A stretch of 64,000 nucleotides of DNA from Leuctra nigra (Eukaryota > Arthropoda > Insecta > Plecoptera > Leuctridae). The stretch is taken from NCBI GenBank assembly GCA_934045905.1, contig OW203762.1, positions 16,834,345 to 16,898,344 on the forward strand, written 5' to 3'. This document shows, one piece after another, positions 25,101 to 51,410 of the stretch; position 1 is the stretch's first letter, and each line of letters opens with the position of its first letter. Below the pieces are notes generated by a model. The model did not search any database. It saw only the letters and a list, made by a program, of their open reading frames with translations, and was not told the DNA's origin. A program made the position numbers and the translations under genes.

Positions 25101-28100
25101 CTCCGAGGTTCGATGACCCATAAAAATAATTTTAAGAAATCAAATCATCAAATTAAATTATTTATTTCCCACTTAAAATATGAATCGATTTATTAGTAAT
25201 CTTTAGAATTCAGAGAGAATATAGTTTTTTCTATAATTGATACATAATTAATTTATAATTATGTTAATATTCCCTCTTTTTGATATATTTTTAATTTGGG
25301 TATTGTTATTAAATGTTGAAGTATTGACTACTGTTGTAATTTGAAAATGATAACTATTGATAACATTGTTGAAACTGCACTCAAAACGCATAAAAAAATA
25401 CTAAAATTAGGGATGATATACAAAAAACAGGGCTGTGCGCCCCGGACCTGCCTGCATGTCATCTTCCTCCCTTCAACCACACACAATTAATTGTAATACA
25501 TTATTTTTCGGGCACTAAGTTCGTAGGAAGGTCACTCAAACAGTATGAACGCATAAAAAATAAAGTTTATAGCGTCCCAGAATCACTTATAATTTGTTTA
25601 AATTCTAAGTAACGCTCTTCGGGGCCTAGAACTGGGGTCTCTATGACCATCATCCGGATATAGCAGTCCCCCCCCCCCCCCCCCCATGATCATGATGGAA
25701 AACCGTTCCTCTGTCGGGCACCCATTGGATTTTGCAAAAGTCGGCGCCCCTGATTCTAGCATTCATCTCAGACTAGGTAGTTTCAAATTGTGTAAAATGT
25801 CTCAGGATAGAATGCCATGGCAGGAATCGAGCCCTGGCCCCCCAGGTGGCTGTTTGAGTGGACTACAAGTATACATTAACTGTCCAGGTGGGGTGACCAC
25901 TCATTGACCTTACTTTGCGAGAAAACAATACATTTGAACTATGTTTTACTTTAAAATTAGGTACCGATCCTTTTATATTCTGATCGATCACAAAATATTT
26001 CTGTCAAAACAGTAGTACCATAGACATTGAAGAGCTTTCGGCTTGGAGGCTATACAATGTCTATGGTAGCACCTAGTTCAAAAGAACAAAGCATCAGTTC
26101 GCTCGCTGCTGTCTGTAAATCTTTTTCAAACTCGATTTATTTGATTTATAAAGTTTCGTAGAAAAAAGCGGAAAAAAGGTAGATTCTTGTTGGTCTTTAT
26201 AGGTTAGTGATGTTTGCGTAAAATTACATGCTAAGCATTCTCTTTGTGAATTCAAATTGGGGAGATTAATATTTATTTAAATACTAAATACCCATTGCTT
26301 TAAATACCCTTATAAAGTTCAAGAATTATTAAATAAAAGTATAAAATAATTACAATATTGTGAAATAAATGGTTATAATTGCATTGAAAATCAATAACCA
26401 AATAAATAAACACATTCTCTAAGTATAAATAATAAATTATAGTCCAATAATAATGAACTATAATTATTACGTCCATAATTATTAATGAAATGAACAATTA
26501 CAACATTGTGAATACATTGAAAAACAATAAACAAGTGCAAACGCTCATATCCACCAAATGTTATCGCATTCATTTTCTAGGAAGTAAACACGTCTGGAAT
26601 GAATGAAATCTAATCTGGCTAGCCGTTAAAATTTATGACCTCCTCCAGCGTTTCACATGTCGCACTTGGGAGTGGGGGGTGATTTCGCACGCCAGCTATT
26701 TCAGCGAGCCTTTTAAGAAATAGGCCAAAGTCAAACGTGAATTCCCACCTTAAGCTTACAAATGAATGATCGTAACTTTTTCAATAAGTTGATGAAGACA
26801 GAGCTACCTACTGGTTTTTGACTTGTAACTGTAACTATCTGTACCTACAGATAGATGCCCGTACTACGACCCGACGGCTTACTCAATAAAATTTAGACTC
26901 GCAAGGTCTTTATATGTCCGTAGTTAGGAAAATTGAATGCTGTTTAAAAGATTACTCCTTCAAAAGATAATGAATAATGATATTGAATTCTAATTCAATG
27001 GAAGTAAATAAAGTTTCAATTCTAATTCTATTATGTATAAAGTGGCTATTTGTTTGTTTGTATCAGTTGCTGCTGATCAACAAGAAGTTTCAAGAAGTGC
27101 ATCCATTGTTGAATCAAGCTGGCCACCTCGTGGACGGCTGGCAAGGGAGTCAGTACCAGAAGGAGTACTTGAAAGTCTTCTTCCTCGTTCTGCAGGTCAG
27201 TACAATACCAGTACCATGTACTGTACCCTGTGATATCCATTTTGCTGAGCATTATTGCAGACACTTTCTAGGGAAAGATTGGAGATGAAATAGGTGGAAG
27301 AAATTAATTAAAATTGTAATGGTTATTAAATACTTCAAAAACTTGCAGTTGTTATTAAATTAGGTACCTATACCTAAGTACCTACTTCATTGAATTTTTT
27401 CCATGATTTTTGTTAAAAATTCACAATTTTTTGCTGGGCAAGAAATGCCTCTCACTCTTGTCTACTTGACTTGCAGGTGTGCCACTACTTGATGGCCGGC
27501 CAGGTGAAGAGTGTGAAGCCGTGCTTGAAGCAGCTGCAGCAGAGCATTCAGACCATCATGCAGCCAACATGGCCGTCCGATGAAGGTACAGTTCAGAGTA
27601 GGAGCAAAAAGCTTCATTTGCAATTTGCAACACTGGCAAAGAAATATTAGGCAGTACCAGCATTGTCGCCAAGTCTCTAGTGACTGTCAAGGCAACTATA
27701 GAATGCCGAATGCCTGCGACGCAATGCGCAACCCACTGAAAACAAACCATTAACACACAACTATAGTCCAGTCAGAACTTAGTTGCTGTATGTACCAGTA
27801 CCCCTAGCCTAGCCTAGCCTAGAGTTTATGTTTTGTTCGTACATAATTTGTTTTCAGAAATACCCAGACCTAGCCCTCAAATGGGTAATCAGTAATCACT
27901 AATCACTAATCACAGCTTGTACAAACTTTTTGTTTTATAAGCACAGCGATGCAAACAATTGAATATTTCTTCAATAGACATTGTGTTTGCTTGTTGACGG
28001 GTCGGGTCAAATTTAACTTATAAATAAATGGAGGTAAAACAATATATTTTTATAAAGTGAGTGATTCGTCTTCATGTGAAAGATTTCTCTGCTGGTAACT

Positions 28101-31100
28101 GTTTTAAAACTATCAATTGCCAAAAGAAGCACAGAATGACATCTATTCTGCATTGTGCCATCAAGATGGTGATAACAGTGAGCGATTTCTCATGCAAACT
28201 ATGAATACTTATTTTTGACACTCAGATACAAACTTTTCTTGTGAATTTCAGTTGTGAGTGGGCCGAATGTTGGCGACATGTTCCTGTGGATGCCCAAGGA
28301 GCACCTGTACGTGTTGGTATACCTGGTGACGGTGATGCACAGCATGCAAGCGGGCTACATGGACAAGGCGCAGAAGTACACTGATAAGGCGCTTACGCAG
28401 ATCGAGAAGCTCAAGAGTAAGTACCTACCAACAAGTTTCACCGGGAAGTAAGCTCCAACAGATTTCTAAGTGCAGGGCATCAGTTATTCTCTTCTGAATA
28501 GAGATTTGTACTTTTGTCAGCGTTCATCAATTTTACAAAAAATATCTCGGGTTTATTACATTGTACCTGGTGTCAAATGAGAGTTGAGGTATACTTGGGG
28601 TACAATCCTAATGTTGTTGTGTGACAAGCTTCTCATCTCAATCGAGAAGATCGTGAATAACATTGAGATGAGATGATTGTTCCGCAAGTTAAAAATTGAT
28701 AATAGTTGTCTTTTATTTTATTCGATCTGGTGTCTAATCATTTTATGATTTTTAAAAGATTTTTTGTAATTTCGTAACAGTTAACTTGTGATTTATAATT
28801 CAGCGAGCATCACCCTTAACGGTAGGTACTCTTTGACACTTTCTAATTGCAATGTGTTTCCTTGTGTGTGTTTTTGCCTGCAGTGCCCAGGTCAAACTGT
28901 TCAACCAATTGTTCTGAAATTTTGCACACATACTAATGTAATATAAACGGTCTTGTGTATAGATTTGGACAAAATACTGTGATTTTATAAAATTAAAACT
29001 TGTTACCGTTTGACCGAACAACTTAAAATGTTGCATGTTCATCGGAGGAACCTACATTTTAGGGATTTTCAGACTCATCGGACTGGACTTAAAAGACTTT
29101 CAGACAAATCGGAGAGTTGCTGAGTCAATTTGAACTCAATATCAATCAATCAGGTAGTCTTAGAGTCATAAACTACTTGAGGTTACAAGGTTAACTAGAG
29201 TTTCTAGAGTAACCAATCAAAATATATATTTTTTGGAATAGGTACCTACCTACTAGAAACAATGTTTTTCGATACTATGTATCTATACTCCATTCGGCGC
29301 GGACCTTTAGCGCCTGAGGGCAAATGCCAAAATACAATCGCCAATAAAAGGCTGTACACCACAGAAATGTGGATTTTTTTTGCTCCTCTATTGTTATTAT
29401 GGGGTGAAGTGGAGGAAGTGCCAGAAAATAGCCAAAATTAGCATGGAAAAAGGTATGTATTTCCAACAGAAAATAGTTTTTTAACTGTTGCAAATTCTGT
29501 GACAAATGTCCTATAGATACAATATTGAATTTTACTTTGGTTTATCGAACTTGACTTTGATATCGTCGAGCATCCAGGTAGTAACAACCTTCGTCTGTTC
29601 CACACAGTCGTGGACAACAAGCCCATCCTGTCGGTGTTCCAAATCATGCTGCTGGAGCACATCGTGATGTGTCGGCTGGTGATGGGGAACAAGTCCCTGG
29701 CTCTGCAGGAGATCTCGCAGGCGTGCGGCCTGTGCCAGCAGCAGCCGCGCCTGCTGCAGACGCACCGGCCGCAGATACACACGCTGCTCGGACTCTACGC
29801 CATGAGCATGAACTGCATGGAGGCGGCTGAGGCGCAGTTCTCCGCGGCGCTCAGGGTGGGTCTCTTCAGTCGCTTTCCACGTTTTTGTTTTTGTTTTAGT
29901 TCACTTATGTTTGCATGTAATCTTTTAATTATTCTGAAGCAACAAAAATTTATGAATTCCGGAATTCGTAATTTTATAGGGGTATGCAAAAAGTCAGACA
30001 TGTTGGATTTAACCATGTTCCTAGTTCCTATATGAATACCTGCACTTTCCTCACATTTCCTCTCAATTTTTTTTTTTTACTATTTTTTACATGGAAACCA
30101 TTACAAACTATTTTCTATCTCAATGATCTCTTTAACAAGTCACCTACCTGTTGAGTGTTGATATTTTATTTTAAATGTGTCTTTGAAACAGTGACAAAAA
30201 AACTAAATTACTACCACAGTTATCTAATCCATCAAATTAAAGTTACATTCTGTTTTTGTTAATATAGGTACTTATTATCAGGAGCGTAGGAAGGGGGGAC
30301 GGGGATTGCCCCCCCCCCCCCCCCTTACTCAAGCAGGCTGACCCACATTTACCATACAAAATTATGTTTAGTGTCCAAGAATCACTTAAATAAAATTGTT
30401 TACATTCTAAAAAAAATATGCCCTGCTGGGCAAAAATGGGAGTTGTTTGTTTTAAATTTGTGCCAGAATTAAATCCCAGAATCAATTTTAAAATGTATAT
30501 TCGAAAAAATGCACTGCGGGGCAACAATTGGAAGTTTTTTGCTCCAGTTTGTCACCAGAATGCCCCAGAATCACTTTTAAATGGTTTAAATTCTAAAAAA
30601 AAAATTGAAGGATTTTGTTTCCAACAATTCGATATGATATTTATTTCCTAAATATTCATATTAAATTTGTCAATTATTCGATACTGCATACCTATTCATA
30701 TTCGAAGTCAAACATCAATATCTCGGCTACCCCTAATTACTACCTACCTTAGATATTTATTTCTGCTTCCTCTGGATGTGCAGACATCTCCTGACCAGGA
30801 GCTGTGGACGTTTGCAAACCTGAACCTGGCGATCGTGTTCCTGCGTGCCAAGCGCGAGCAGGAGTTCGGCGCGCTGCTGGAGCGCATCAAGCCCGAGACT
30901 TTGCCGTCTCACTCGCACAGTCTTCGGGCTGCCGCCTACTACGTCCAGGGATTGCAGTCCTTCTTCCAGGCCAGATACAACGAAGCTAAGTAAGTGCCGT
31001 CCGACGTGTGAACAAAGATTGCGCAGGTCGCTTAATTATCAATTGGTCGTTCTCGTACAAGATGCAGTTGGAAAGTATTAAATTTAAATTTATGGCTAGC

Positions 31101-34100
31101 CAAAGTGTAGGTTCTATATAGTACTGTCTTATTATTTGCAGTATGTAGTAGTCCAAAACTCATGCATGCAGTGAAATATTTTTGTCTGCACTAATTGTTA
31201 AAAGGCAGCAAATTGACTCACAGCAAATAGTTCCATTTTCATCAACAATATAAATATAATCAAAACTAAATTGAAAATCCCAAGTCACAAGTTGAATTGA
31301 AATACTAGAAGAGGAATGCTGTGTAAAAATGGTGAGAAAGGTTGACAGAATGCTTCACTGCAGCAAGCCAAGGTCAAGTGAGGAGGTGAAGAGAAAGTGA
31401 TTCTTATCGGTCCTCACTCTATCCCACATCCCCATATGCAGATAAATATCCTGTATCTTCATTAGCGAGAGGTCTGATTAGTAGATTAGGTCTGTTTGCC
31501 TGGCTCCACTTAGTGTTAAAACTAACTATAGAGTACCTAACATGACGGGTATTCTGAACTGCGTCTACAAGGTGGCATCAACAATGAGTGACGTAACACC
31601 AAGCTATGGAATGTGTTCAACATCGACACGTTCTTCGTGTTACAGACGTTATCTGCGCGAGACCCTGAAGATGGCCAACGCCGAGGACCTGAACCGCCTG
31701 ACGTCGTGCTCGCTGGTGCTGCTGGGCCACATCTTCCTGTCGCTAGGCAACAGTCGGGAGAGCATGAACATGGTCACGCCGGCCATGCAGCTGGCCAGCA
31801 AGATACCAGACGTGCACGTCCAGTTGTGGGCTTCGGCCATTCTTAAAGGTTTGTCATACCATAGAGATTCATATACTTACAGAGAGGGGCAAGTAGATAG
31901 CCAGCCTTGGTATGATGCGATGTACATTGTCAGGGTAGATCTGAGCATGCTCAGCCACCATCTTGGAGATTATTTCAAAAATTACTTTAAAAATGGCACC
32001 CCCCTCGATTGTAATGTTGTTGGCAAGAGACTTGAATGTTACTTTGTACTAACCTTCAGTGCATACTTCACAGTAACAAACAACACAGAACAAATAAATG
32101 TACAGTAAAAACAAGATATAATATTGTAATAGTCTTCTGATTCAAGTTAAAAACGTGTTTCTAGTAAGTTTAAAATTTGACAGCTCAAAGTAATTTTTTC
32201 ACTGCCTTCCGAATTAATTTTCCATTTCAGTGGCAGTGAATTATTAAATATCTCCAATATGGAGAAAAAGGATCTTTCAAAATTAGTCAAGCATTAACCA
32301 GTAGTTACCCCTCTCTGTAATATATCTCTATGGTCATACCTAGTTTGTGAATCTCTTCTCCAGTATCAGTAAAATCAAATGCTAATCATTCTAGCCAAGC
32401 ACCAGGCAAATGCTAGAGCTAGTTTTTAGCTTGAAAACTCAGAAATTGTAAGGGTACCTAGCTCATCAAAAGTCCAGGTCTGTCATTTTGAAAAGAAACT
32501 AATACACCACTGCTTACTGTATTTGTGGGCTTCACTCTACGTTTGCTATTGATTGATGAAGCTTGATTTCAATTTCATGTACCTAATTCCAAAAGTGTGC
32601 AACTCAAAATGGAGAAAATTTACTCCTGTCCTGCTTCTACAGGTTTTATTATTTTTTACCAAGAATGTAGTGAACTGAGACTAGGTACACTCAACAAATG
32701 ATAAAACGGTGTTCGAGAGAAATGGATTGGCTGAATAAAATGTGAAGGAATCATCCGATGAAGTTGACGCTAACTTGTCATCTACTTCAAGTAGGTGAGC
32801 GCTGATTTCATTGATAATAACAAGGATTGATTGTCAAGGAACCAGACCAGGACCAGGGATGGGCAGTATCTAAGATACAAGTATCTTAGATACGTATCTT
32901 GAGGTACAAAAGTATCTTTGTATCTGTATCTTAGATACTTTTTAGTAAAGTATCTTATGAAAGTATCTAAGATACATTTTTTAAGTATCTTGAGTATCTT
33001 ATTTTTCCAAGATACTTAAGATACTTTTAAACTAAAAATTGTCAAAATTAGTGTTGTAAATGTGTTATTTACCCCGTAAATTACCACCTGTAAATTACAA
33101 ATACCGTGTAATTTACACCATTATTAAATTACTGTAAATTACCGGTAAGGTGATTTACCTTACCTTACCTTGATTTACCTTGATATGGTAAATTACGAAA
33201 TTCTGGTAAATTACTATGGATTTTTCATATTAATTATCCTTTTTTACTTACATGGCACCCAAATAGACCAAAAAACGTACTTTTTCGATAATTAAGCGTC
33301 ATACAACATTTAATATCTTTTCACTCGTTCCACTTGGAATGATGATTTTTTTTAGAGCTAATAGCTCTTGAAACAGACTTTTAAAATATTTATTTTTGGG
33401 GGAAAAAAATTGACAATTTTTTGTCAAAAAATTGTCACATGTGTGTGTTTTTGACATGTGTTGCTTTGTTCTTGGTAGTACTTCCACAAATTATTAGCAA
33501 ATTTGGAGAGATGAAATTTTATTTTGTCGTTTTTTTGGTTGAGTTGGCTTGGAATGACACTATCACGGTGCAATTAAAGATGAAAAAATTATTTGTGGTC
33601 TTAAATGAACACTGTTGCACATAAAAAACTTATCATTTCTACTCATATTGTTATCTAGAACAAGCTCAACTTTAAATTTTCAAAATTACCCAATGTTTGT
33701 AATTTACCGGGTAAGTTACGTGGAAATTTACCAAATTTTAAATTACCGGTAATTTCACATCACTAGTCAAAATACACCAAACAGACGCCGCCTCAACGAC
33801 GACTTGTATCAGATGTTGGTTTTACTCGAGGAAAATAGCGTGAAGAAAATGTAAATTTAAGTCAAAAAAATTATGATAATTCACATCATAATCAGTTCTT
33901 TAACCCTCTTAGTGCCAGCATTATTTCCTGTTTATATGCGAAGAATGCCAGGCCATATTTTCACAAATTGTTGAGTCACAGTAAAAAGTTGATATCCATG
34001 CTTGTGCTTCACCAAAACTGTTGATTTTTTTTTTACATGGTGGTAAAAGTATAATGAGGACTTGGACAAAAATTTAGTTCATGATTATTCTTATTGTACA

Positions 34101-35611
34101 TGTTTTATTTTTTTATTTGGATTATAAAAAAAATAAAAAAAATGTTTATTATGCCACAAATTTTGTAATAAATTTTCCCAACAAAGTGAATATATTTTTT
34201 AGATTTACTGATATTTTCTCAACACTCATGATTAATTTCATATTTTTGTGATTAAAACTACAGAAGCTATGAAATAATGTATAAAATATATGCCAGCAAA
34301 AGTAGACGCCATCTTGAATTGAAAAAATTTCATTTTGCGTCAAAATAGGTAGTAAGAAATCTGTACACTACCGCCACCAAACATTTTTTCAATAAACTAC
34401 CACACTTTTACCAACCCAGTCGATCAAGCAGTTCAACATTCCATAGACATTAAGAGGCGCGAGATTTAATTTAAAATTAAGCCGATATATCGGCCCTTGG
34501 CAAGTTTCGCACAAACTCTCAGAGCCGATAGATCGGCTCTTGGCACTAAGAGGGTTAATTTGTATGCGTTTCTTTGGTAATTAAAAATAAATAATTGGAT
34601 ACTCTAAATAACTCTTTTAAAAAGAGTTTAAAAAATTCTGAATTGACACATATTTTTTCCCGACTCTTAATTCTCCTTTTGTTTTGAAGTATCTTGTATC
34701 TTAAGTATCTTCAAGATACTAAAGTATCTTGTATCTTAAGATACTCTTAAATGAAAGTATCTTGTATCTTGAGAGCAATTAATCAAGTATCTTGTATCTA
34801 AGATACTTTTTTGAAGTATCTTGCCCATCCCTGACCAGGACCCCATGTCTTGAAATCGGCATTTTAAAACGTTTGTTTTTCATTGTTTAAAACTTGGAAA
34901 ACTTGACAACTAAGCCTTGGCCTTCAACTTTTTTTAACGTTTTGAACAGTGAAAATAGAAACGGTTTGAAAACGACAATTTCAAGACTTGGGGTCCAGCA
35001 GCCAATCCGTTTCGTTCAAATACTGTTTTATGATTTCTTGGGTGTACATATTATTATACTTCAGGGGGTCTATTCTTGAAACGAAACCTCATTTCAAAAT
35101 TATGGACTATTGGCGTTTTCCACTGGCCGCACTAGTTTTGCATGTCGCTAGGACCTACTGTTTGAAATTTGCTTTGAGTTTTGTATGGTGGGTGACGTCA
35201 TTTCTGTGCAACCCTAGTGCTGCCAAGTAGAAAAAAGTGGAACGCCATATGCGAAATCAAGTGAAATTTTGTGTTTTACCAATGATAAATTATACATCCA
35301 TTGTGCGTGGCTCATTTCCGCATGGCGAATAATTTCAATTAACTTGAGAATATGCACCCTGTAGTGATACTGCGACTAGTAATTCGAGTGCCAACAGATG
35401 TCTCATTCCTGTTGCAGATCTTTATCGCCTGTGCGGAGACCCGAGTCGCGAGACGGAGGCGTATCAGATGCACTGCAACTTCTCCCAGATGTTGCTCAAA
35501 GACCACTTCCAGTCGTCGCAGATGTCCGAACACAAGCTCATCAACTGGACCGAAGGAAACTTCCCCATGTTGCTAGGCAACCCACCCAGCACCTCCGGCA
35601 CACTCTTGTAA
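19150..35611 (+). CDS. Mau2: MAU2 chromatid cohesion factor (cohesin loader subunit), ten exons
   Basis: Mau2/Scc4 pairs with Nipped-B/NIPBL to load cohesin on chromatin. Coding exons: 19150-19374, 19587-19766, 22368-22490, 27067-27195, 27477-27585, 28252-28416, 29608-29855, 30784-30989, 31646-31848 and 35418-35611. All have GT/AG borders and matching phases, giving 593 residues, close to the roughly 610 of vertebrate MAU2. Recognisable family blocks are SWYL-like DAWYLSLLG and FRTSSPP at the N-terminus, [81 protein letters not shown]-like [40 protein letters not shown] and a C-terminal NWTEG..SGTLL. The protein is an all-helical TPR superhelix. The start is the only Met at the conserved N-terminus, 2 codons before the DAWYL-type block. 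Introns 3 and 9 are large because of transposon insertions. Exon 9 runs only 4 bp short of a 473-bp element's target duplication, so the donor GTTTGTC sits beside the insertion. Convergent with EF2. Confidence 0.95.
19767..20417. other. Mau2 intron 2, first part
   Basis: A+T-rich intron sequence with CTACCTAC tracts. No element borders or coding sequence recognised. Confidence 0.4.
20418..21544. mobile_element. Terminal-inverted-repeat element in Mau2 intron 2
   Basis: TCATGGTTTTCACG at the left and CGTGAAAACTATGA at the right are inverted repeats flanked by ATTAT. The subterminal parts are G+C-rich (GTGACGTCACGGCAG; GGCGGCGTGACTG). The interior shows no transposase. The right flank is immediately followed by the target duplication of the next element. 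Confidence 0.5.
21551..22219. mobile_element. hAT-like MITE in Mau2 intron 2
   Basis: TAGGGATGGCAC and GTGCCATCCCTA inverted ends are flanked by the 8-bp duplication GAATTATC (21543-21550, 22220-22227). Subterminal arrays of ACCGGTAAATTTACC-type words resemble those of the element at 33049-33765. Confidence 0.85.
23655..23865. mobile_element. TA-flanked MITE (mariner-like)
   Basis: CACTCCCCCAAATAATAAAC and its near reverse complement GTTTATTATTTGGGGGAGTG bound the element, with TA on both sides. Its interior (GGATTGATTG-, TCAATGAAATCAGAGCTCAC-type words) is shared with related elements at 32688-35044, 49521-49734 and 61764-61972. Confidence 0.7.
23893..24294. mobile_element. hAT-like MITE with poly-G/C tracts
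   Basis: CATGGGCGTCCGCAG and CTGTGGACGCCCATG are the ends, flanked by the 8-bp duplication AAAGTGTA (23885-23892, 24295-24302). The interior includes repeated CTGCCCCGCA-AGGC-type segments and the word GGACACTTTGAAATCAATTT twice. Confidence 0.85.
25078..25752. mobile_element. hAT-like MITE in Mau2 intron 3
   Basis: CAGTGGCGCCGACT and AGTCGGCGCCCCTG ends are flanked by the 8-bp duplication ATTCTAGC (25070-25077, 25753-25760). A C homopolymer lies near the right end. Confidence 0.85.
25761..27066. other. Rest of Mau2 intron 3
   Basis: Contains a small hairpin near 26019-26066 (ACCATAGACATTG mirrored by CAATGTCTATGGT) and strongly A+T-rich DNA from 26270 to 26540 without a recognisable gene. 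Confidence 0.4.
28797..29110 (+). repeat. Truncated Helitron-like H-family fragment in Mau2 intron 6
   Basis: Begins CAGCGAGCATCACC, then CTTTGACACTTTCT and AGGTCAAACTGTTCAACCAA with TCTGAAATTTTGCACACATA, matching the 5' third of H1/H2 with many substitutions. The 3' hairpin end is absent. Confidence 0.5.
30281..30620. repeat. Partial poly-C repeat in Mau2 intron 7
   Basis: CAGGAGCGTAGGAAGG resembles the left end of the poly-C MITEs and is followed by a C homopolymer. Repeated units with TGCCCTGCTGGGC and CACTGCGGGGCAAC and the word AATCACTT follow. A matching right end was not found. Confidence 0.45.
31860..32332. mobile_element. 473-bp TIR element, copy 1, in Mau2 intron 9
   Basis: Starts CATAGAGAT and ends ATCTCTATG. 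The inverted repeats continue inward as TTACAGAGAGGGG on both sides after a 3-8 base spacer. It is flanked by GTCATAC (31853-31859, 32333-32339), or 8 bp if the shared C is counted. Copy 2 at 53266-53738 appears identical over all 473 bp. The start CA and 7-8 bp duplication would fit a P- or hAT-type non-autonomous element; the superfamily is not settled. The open frame inside ([18 protein letters not shown]) is unlikely to be a protein. Confidence 0.9.
33049..33765. mobile_element. hAT-like MITE nested in 32854-34833
   Basis: TAGTGTTGTAAATG and a right end TTTCACATCACTA are imperfect inverted repeats flanked by the 8-bp duplication GTCAAAAT (33041-33048, 33766-33773). Subterminal arrays of TAAATTACC words resemble the element at 21551-22219. 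Confidence 0.8.
33904..34554. mobile_element. piggyBac-like MITE
   Basis: CCCTCTTAGTGCCA and TGGCACTAAGAGGG are perfect inverted ends bordered by TTAA on both sides (33900-33903, 34555-34558). CCC...GGG ends with TTAA are the signature of piggyBac elements. GCCGATATATCGGC, a second short palindrome, lies near the right end. Confidence 0.85.
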
Positions 35612-35910
35612 CATGCACACTAGTGTTCTATCATTTCTCTTTCATAATGCATCACTTGAAACCAATGCTGTTGTAAATAATTTTCAATTTTGTAATATTT
35701 TTGTAGTACTATGTAGTTAAATAACTGTAGGTAAATGCTGAAATTATTTATATGAATGCCCATGAACTGAATTGTAGGCATACTGTTTTGATCATTTTTT
35801 ATTTATTTACGATTATTTATTAAGAGCGATTTATGATTCTAGAATCTAGAGCTGTTTTGATTGTGGTAATATTTTAGCAATTCCAATTTTTAAGATACCT
35901 GAATCTAGAT

Positions 35911-35916
35911 AATAAA
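35911..35916 (+). terminator. Mau2 polyadenylation signal
   Basis: AATAAA 300 bases after the Mau2 stop codon, in the same orientation. Confidence 0.6.
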
Positions 35917-36325
35917 CCTACTCATTTTACCCGATTAACTGTGAATTATATTGATTGATAATTATTTATTACTATTAAGCTGCAAAAGCACGGGGCTTTT
36001 TTCATGCCCAGCCACGGCGTTTTGCACGCTTAACAGACAGTAGCATCAAGCGATATGGGAGCCAACACACGGGACATACATGTAAAACTCCCCAGGACAC
36101 AATGAAAAAATGTCCCACGTGTTTGCAGCCTCCATGAATGCAGTTTTCAAGGACATATAATTGCAAATGGAGTAGATGAAGGCAGAATAAATAAGGTAGT
36201 CGTACTGGTCTTCGAGTTGAACTCGAGATTCATTGAAATGGATACGAGGCCTTCAAGGAAACAAGTTCCTGAGGAAAAGAGGTTATTTAAGTATTTTAAG
36301 GAATTGTTAAAATAACCAGAATCAG

Positions 36326-36868
36326 AATAGGGAATTCTCCTCAGATTTTAATTTACTTTTAATTAATTAAATACAATACTAGATATTACAGGAAGACCAA
36401 TAGTATTTAACAGGTCTCTGAAATAAATGTATTTCAATAGTTATCGAGGCTTGAAAGTATGATTTTATTTGGCGGGCTCTGAATGCCTCCAAGCGATCTG
36501 TGATTAGATGACGTCAGAACCTAGTTGATAAGCAGTGAGACCATCCAAGATAGGGCTAAAGGAGGCATTTCCCTGTGTTTATCCAGTTTGTGTTCACTTC
36601 AAATGCATTAGATCCATCAAATCCAAGCATCAAATTCATTAGAACCGAATTAGAACTGCATGCAGGAAACTTGGCTATCTAGGTTCTGACGTCACAGCTG
36701 GAAAAGATGCCGCATGGTCGTTTCAAATCTCCATTCAGACAGCAAAAGTTTGAACTTACATAACTCGATAACAAGTAGATCTAAAAATATTTTAAAAATA
36801 CTGTTGTATTTCTTTAAAAGCTGAGGATCTATTAAAAATTTAATAAAAACTGTGGAGAATTCCCTATT
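36326..36868. repeat. TIR element between Mau2 and EF2
   Basis: AATAGGGAATTCTCC at the left is perfectly mirrored by GGAGAATTCCCTATT at the right. Inner arms include a second inverted pair (TGACGTCAGAACCTAG at about 36509, CTAGGTTCTGACGTCA at about 36679). No target duplication resolved. Confidence 0.6.
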
Positions 36869-36977
36869 GTATATTATATAATACCTTGACATTTAAAATG
36901 TGACTTCTGTGACTGGTTGTAGGGAGAAGGAATAAAAAAAATCTTAACTCGATACATCAGTTTTTAATTTTGTAGGT

Positions 36978-36983
36978 TTTATT
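36978..36983 (-). terminator. EF2 polyadenylation signal
   Basis: AATAAA on the minus strand 223 bases beyond the EF2 stop codon. The two convergent genes therefore end about 1 kb apart. Confidence 0.65.
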
Positions 36984-37205
36984 TCTGTTACCCTTCCTTG
37001 CACATAGGCATACACACTTCGCTGTACACCCGGAATATCTCGTCGATCAATCAACATCGACTCCTGTCAAACATTGTTGGTGTCATGTAGCCGCACAAAG
37101 GAATTTTTCTCGCGACGCGGCTTGTTGTAACAATTTAATTTATATCGGAATCTTGGATTAAATACTTTGTACACCTCCCCTCTGGCCACATGCAACATTG
37201 CTCGC

Positions 37206-51410
<14,205 letters not shown>

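Larger units (their letters stand above)
22743..26749. mobile_element. TTAA-flanked 4-kb element in Mau2 intron 3
   Basis: GGTGGGCATTCAC at the left and GTGAATTCCCACC at the right form near-perfect inverted ends, each bordered by TTAA (22739-22742, 26750-26753), the target of piggyBac-type elements. It contains at least three younger MITEs (23655-23865, 23893-24294, 25078-25752). Excluding these, about 2.7 kb remains, in which I see no intact transposase. The pairing of such distant short ends is an inference. Confidence 0.5.
32854..34833. mobile_element. hAT-like element, host of two nested elements
   Basis: CAGGGATGGGCA and TGCCCATCCCTG ends with the 8-bp duplication ACCAGGAC (32846-32853, 34834-34841). 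Both subterminal regions are arrays of AAGTATCTTGTATCTTAAGA-like words. Without the two nested elements (33049-33765 and 33904-34554) about 600 bp remains. Confidence 0.85.
32688..35044. mobile_element. TA-flanked mariner-like MITE, split by insertions
   Basis: The left part (CACTCAACAAATGATAAAAC) and right part (GTTTTATGATTTCTTGGGTG) are the two halves of the family at 61764-61972, including the inner words AAGGATTGATTGTCAAGGAA and CAGCAGCCAATCCGTTTCGT. They are separated by the hAT-like element 32854-34833 and a shorter segment (34855-34990) related to the foldback at 62850-63010. Confidence 0.7.
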
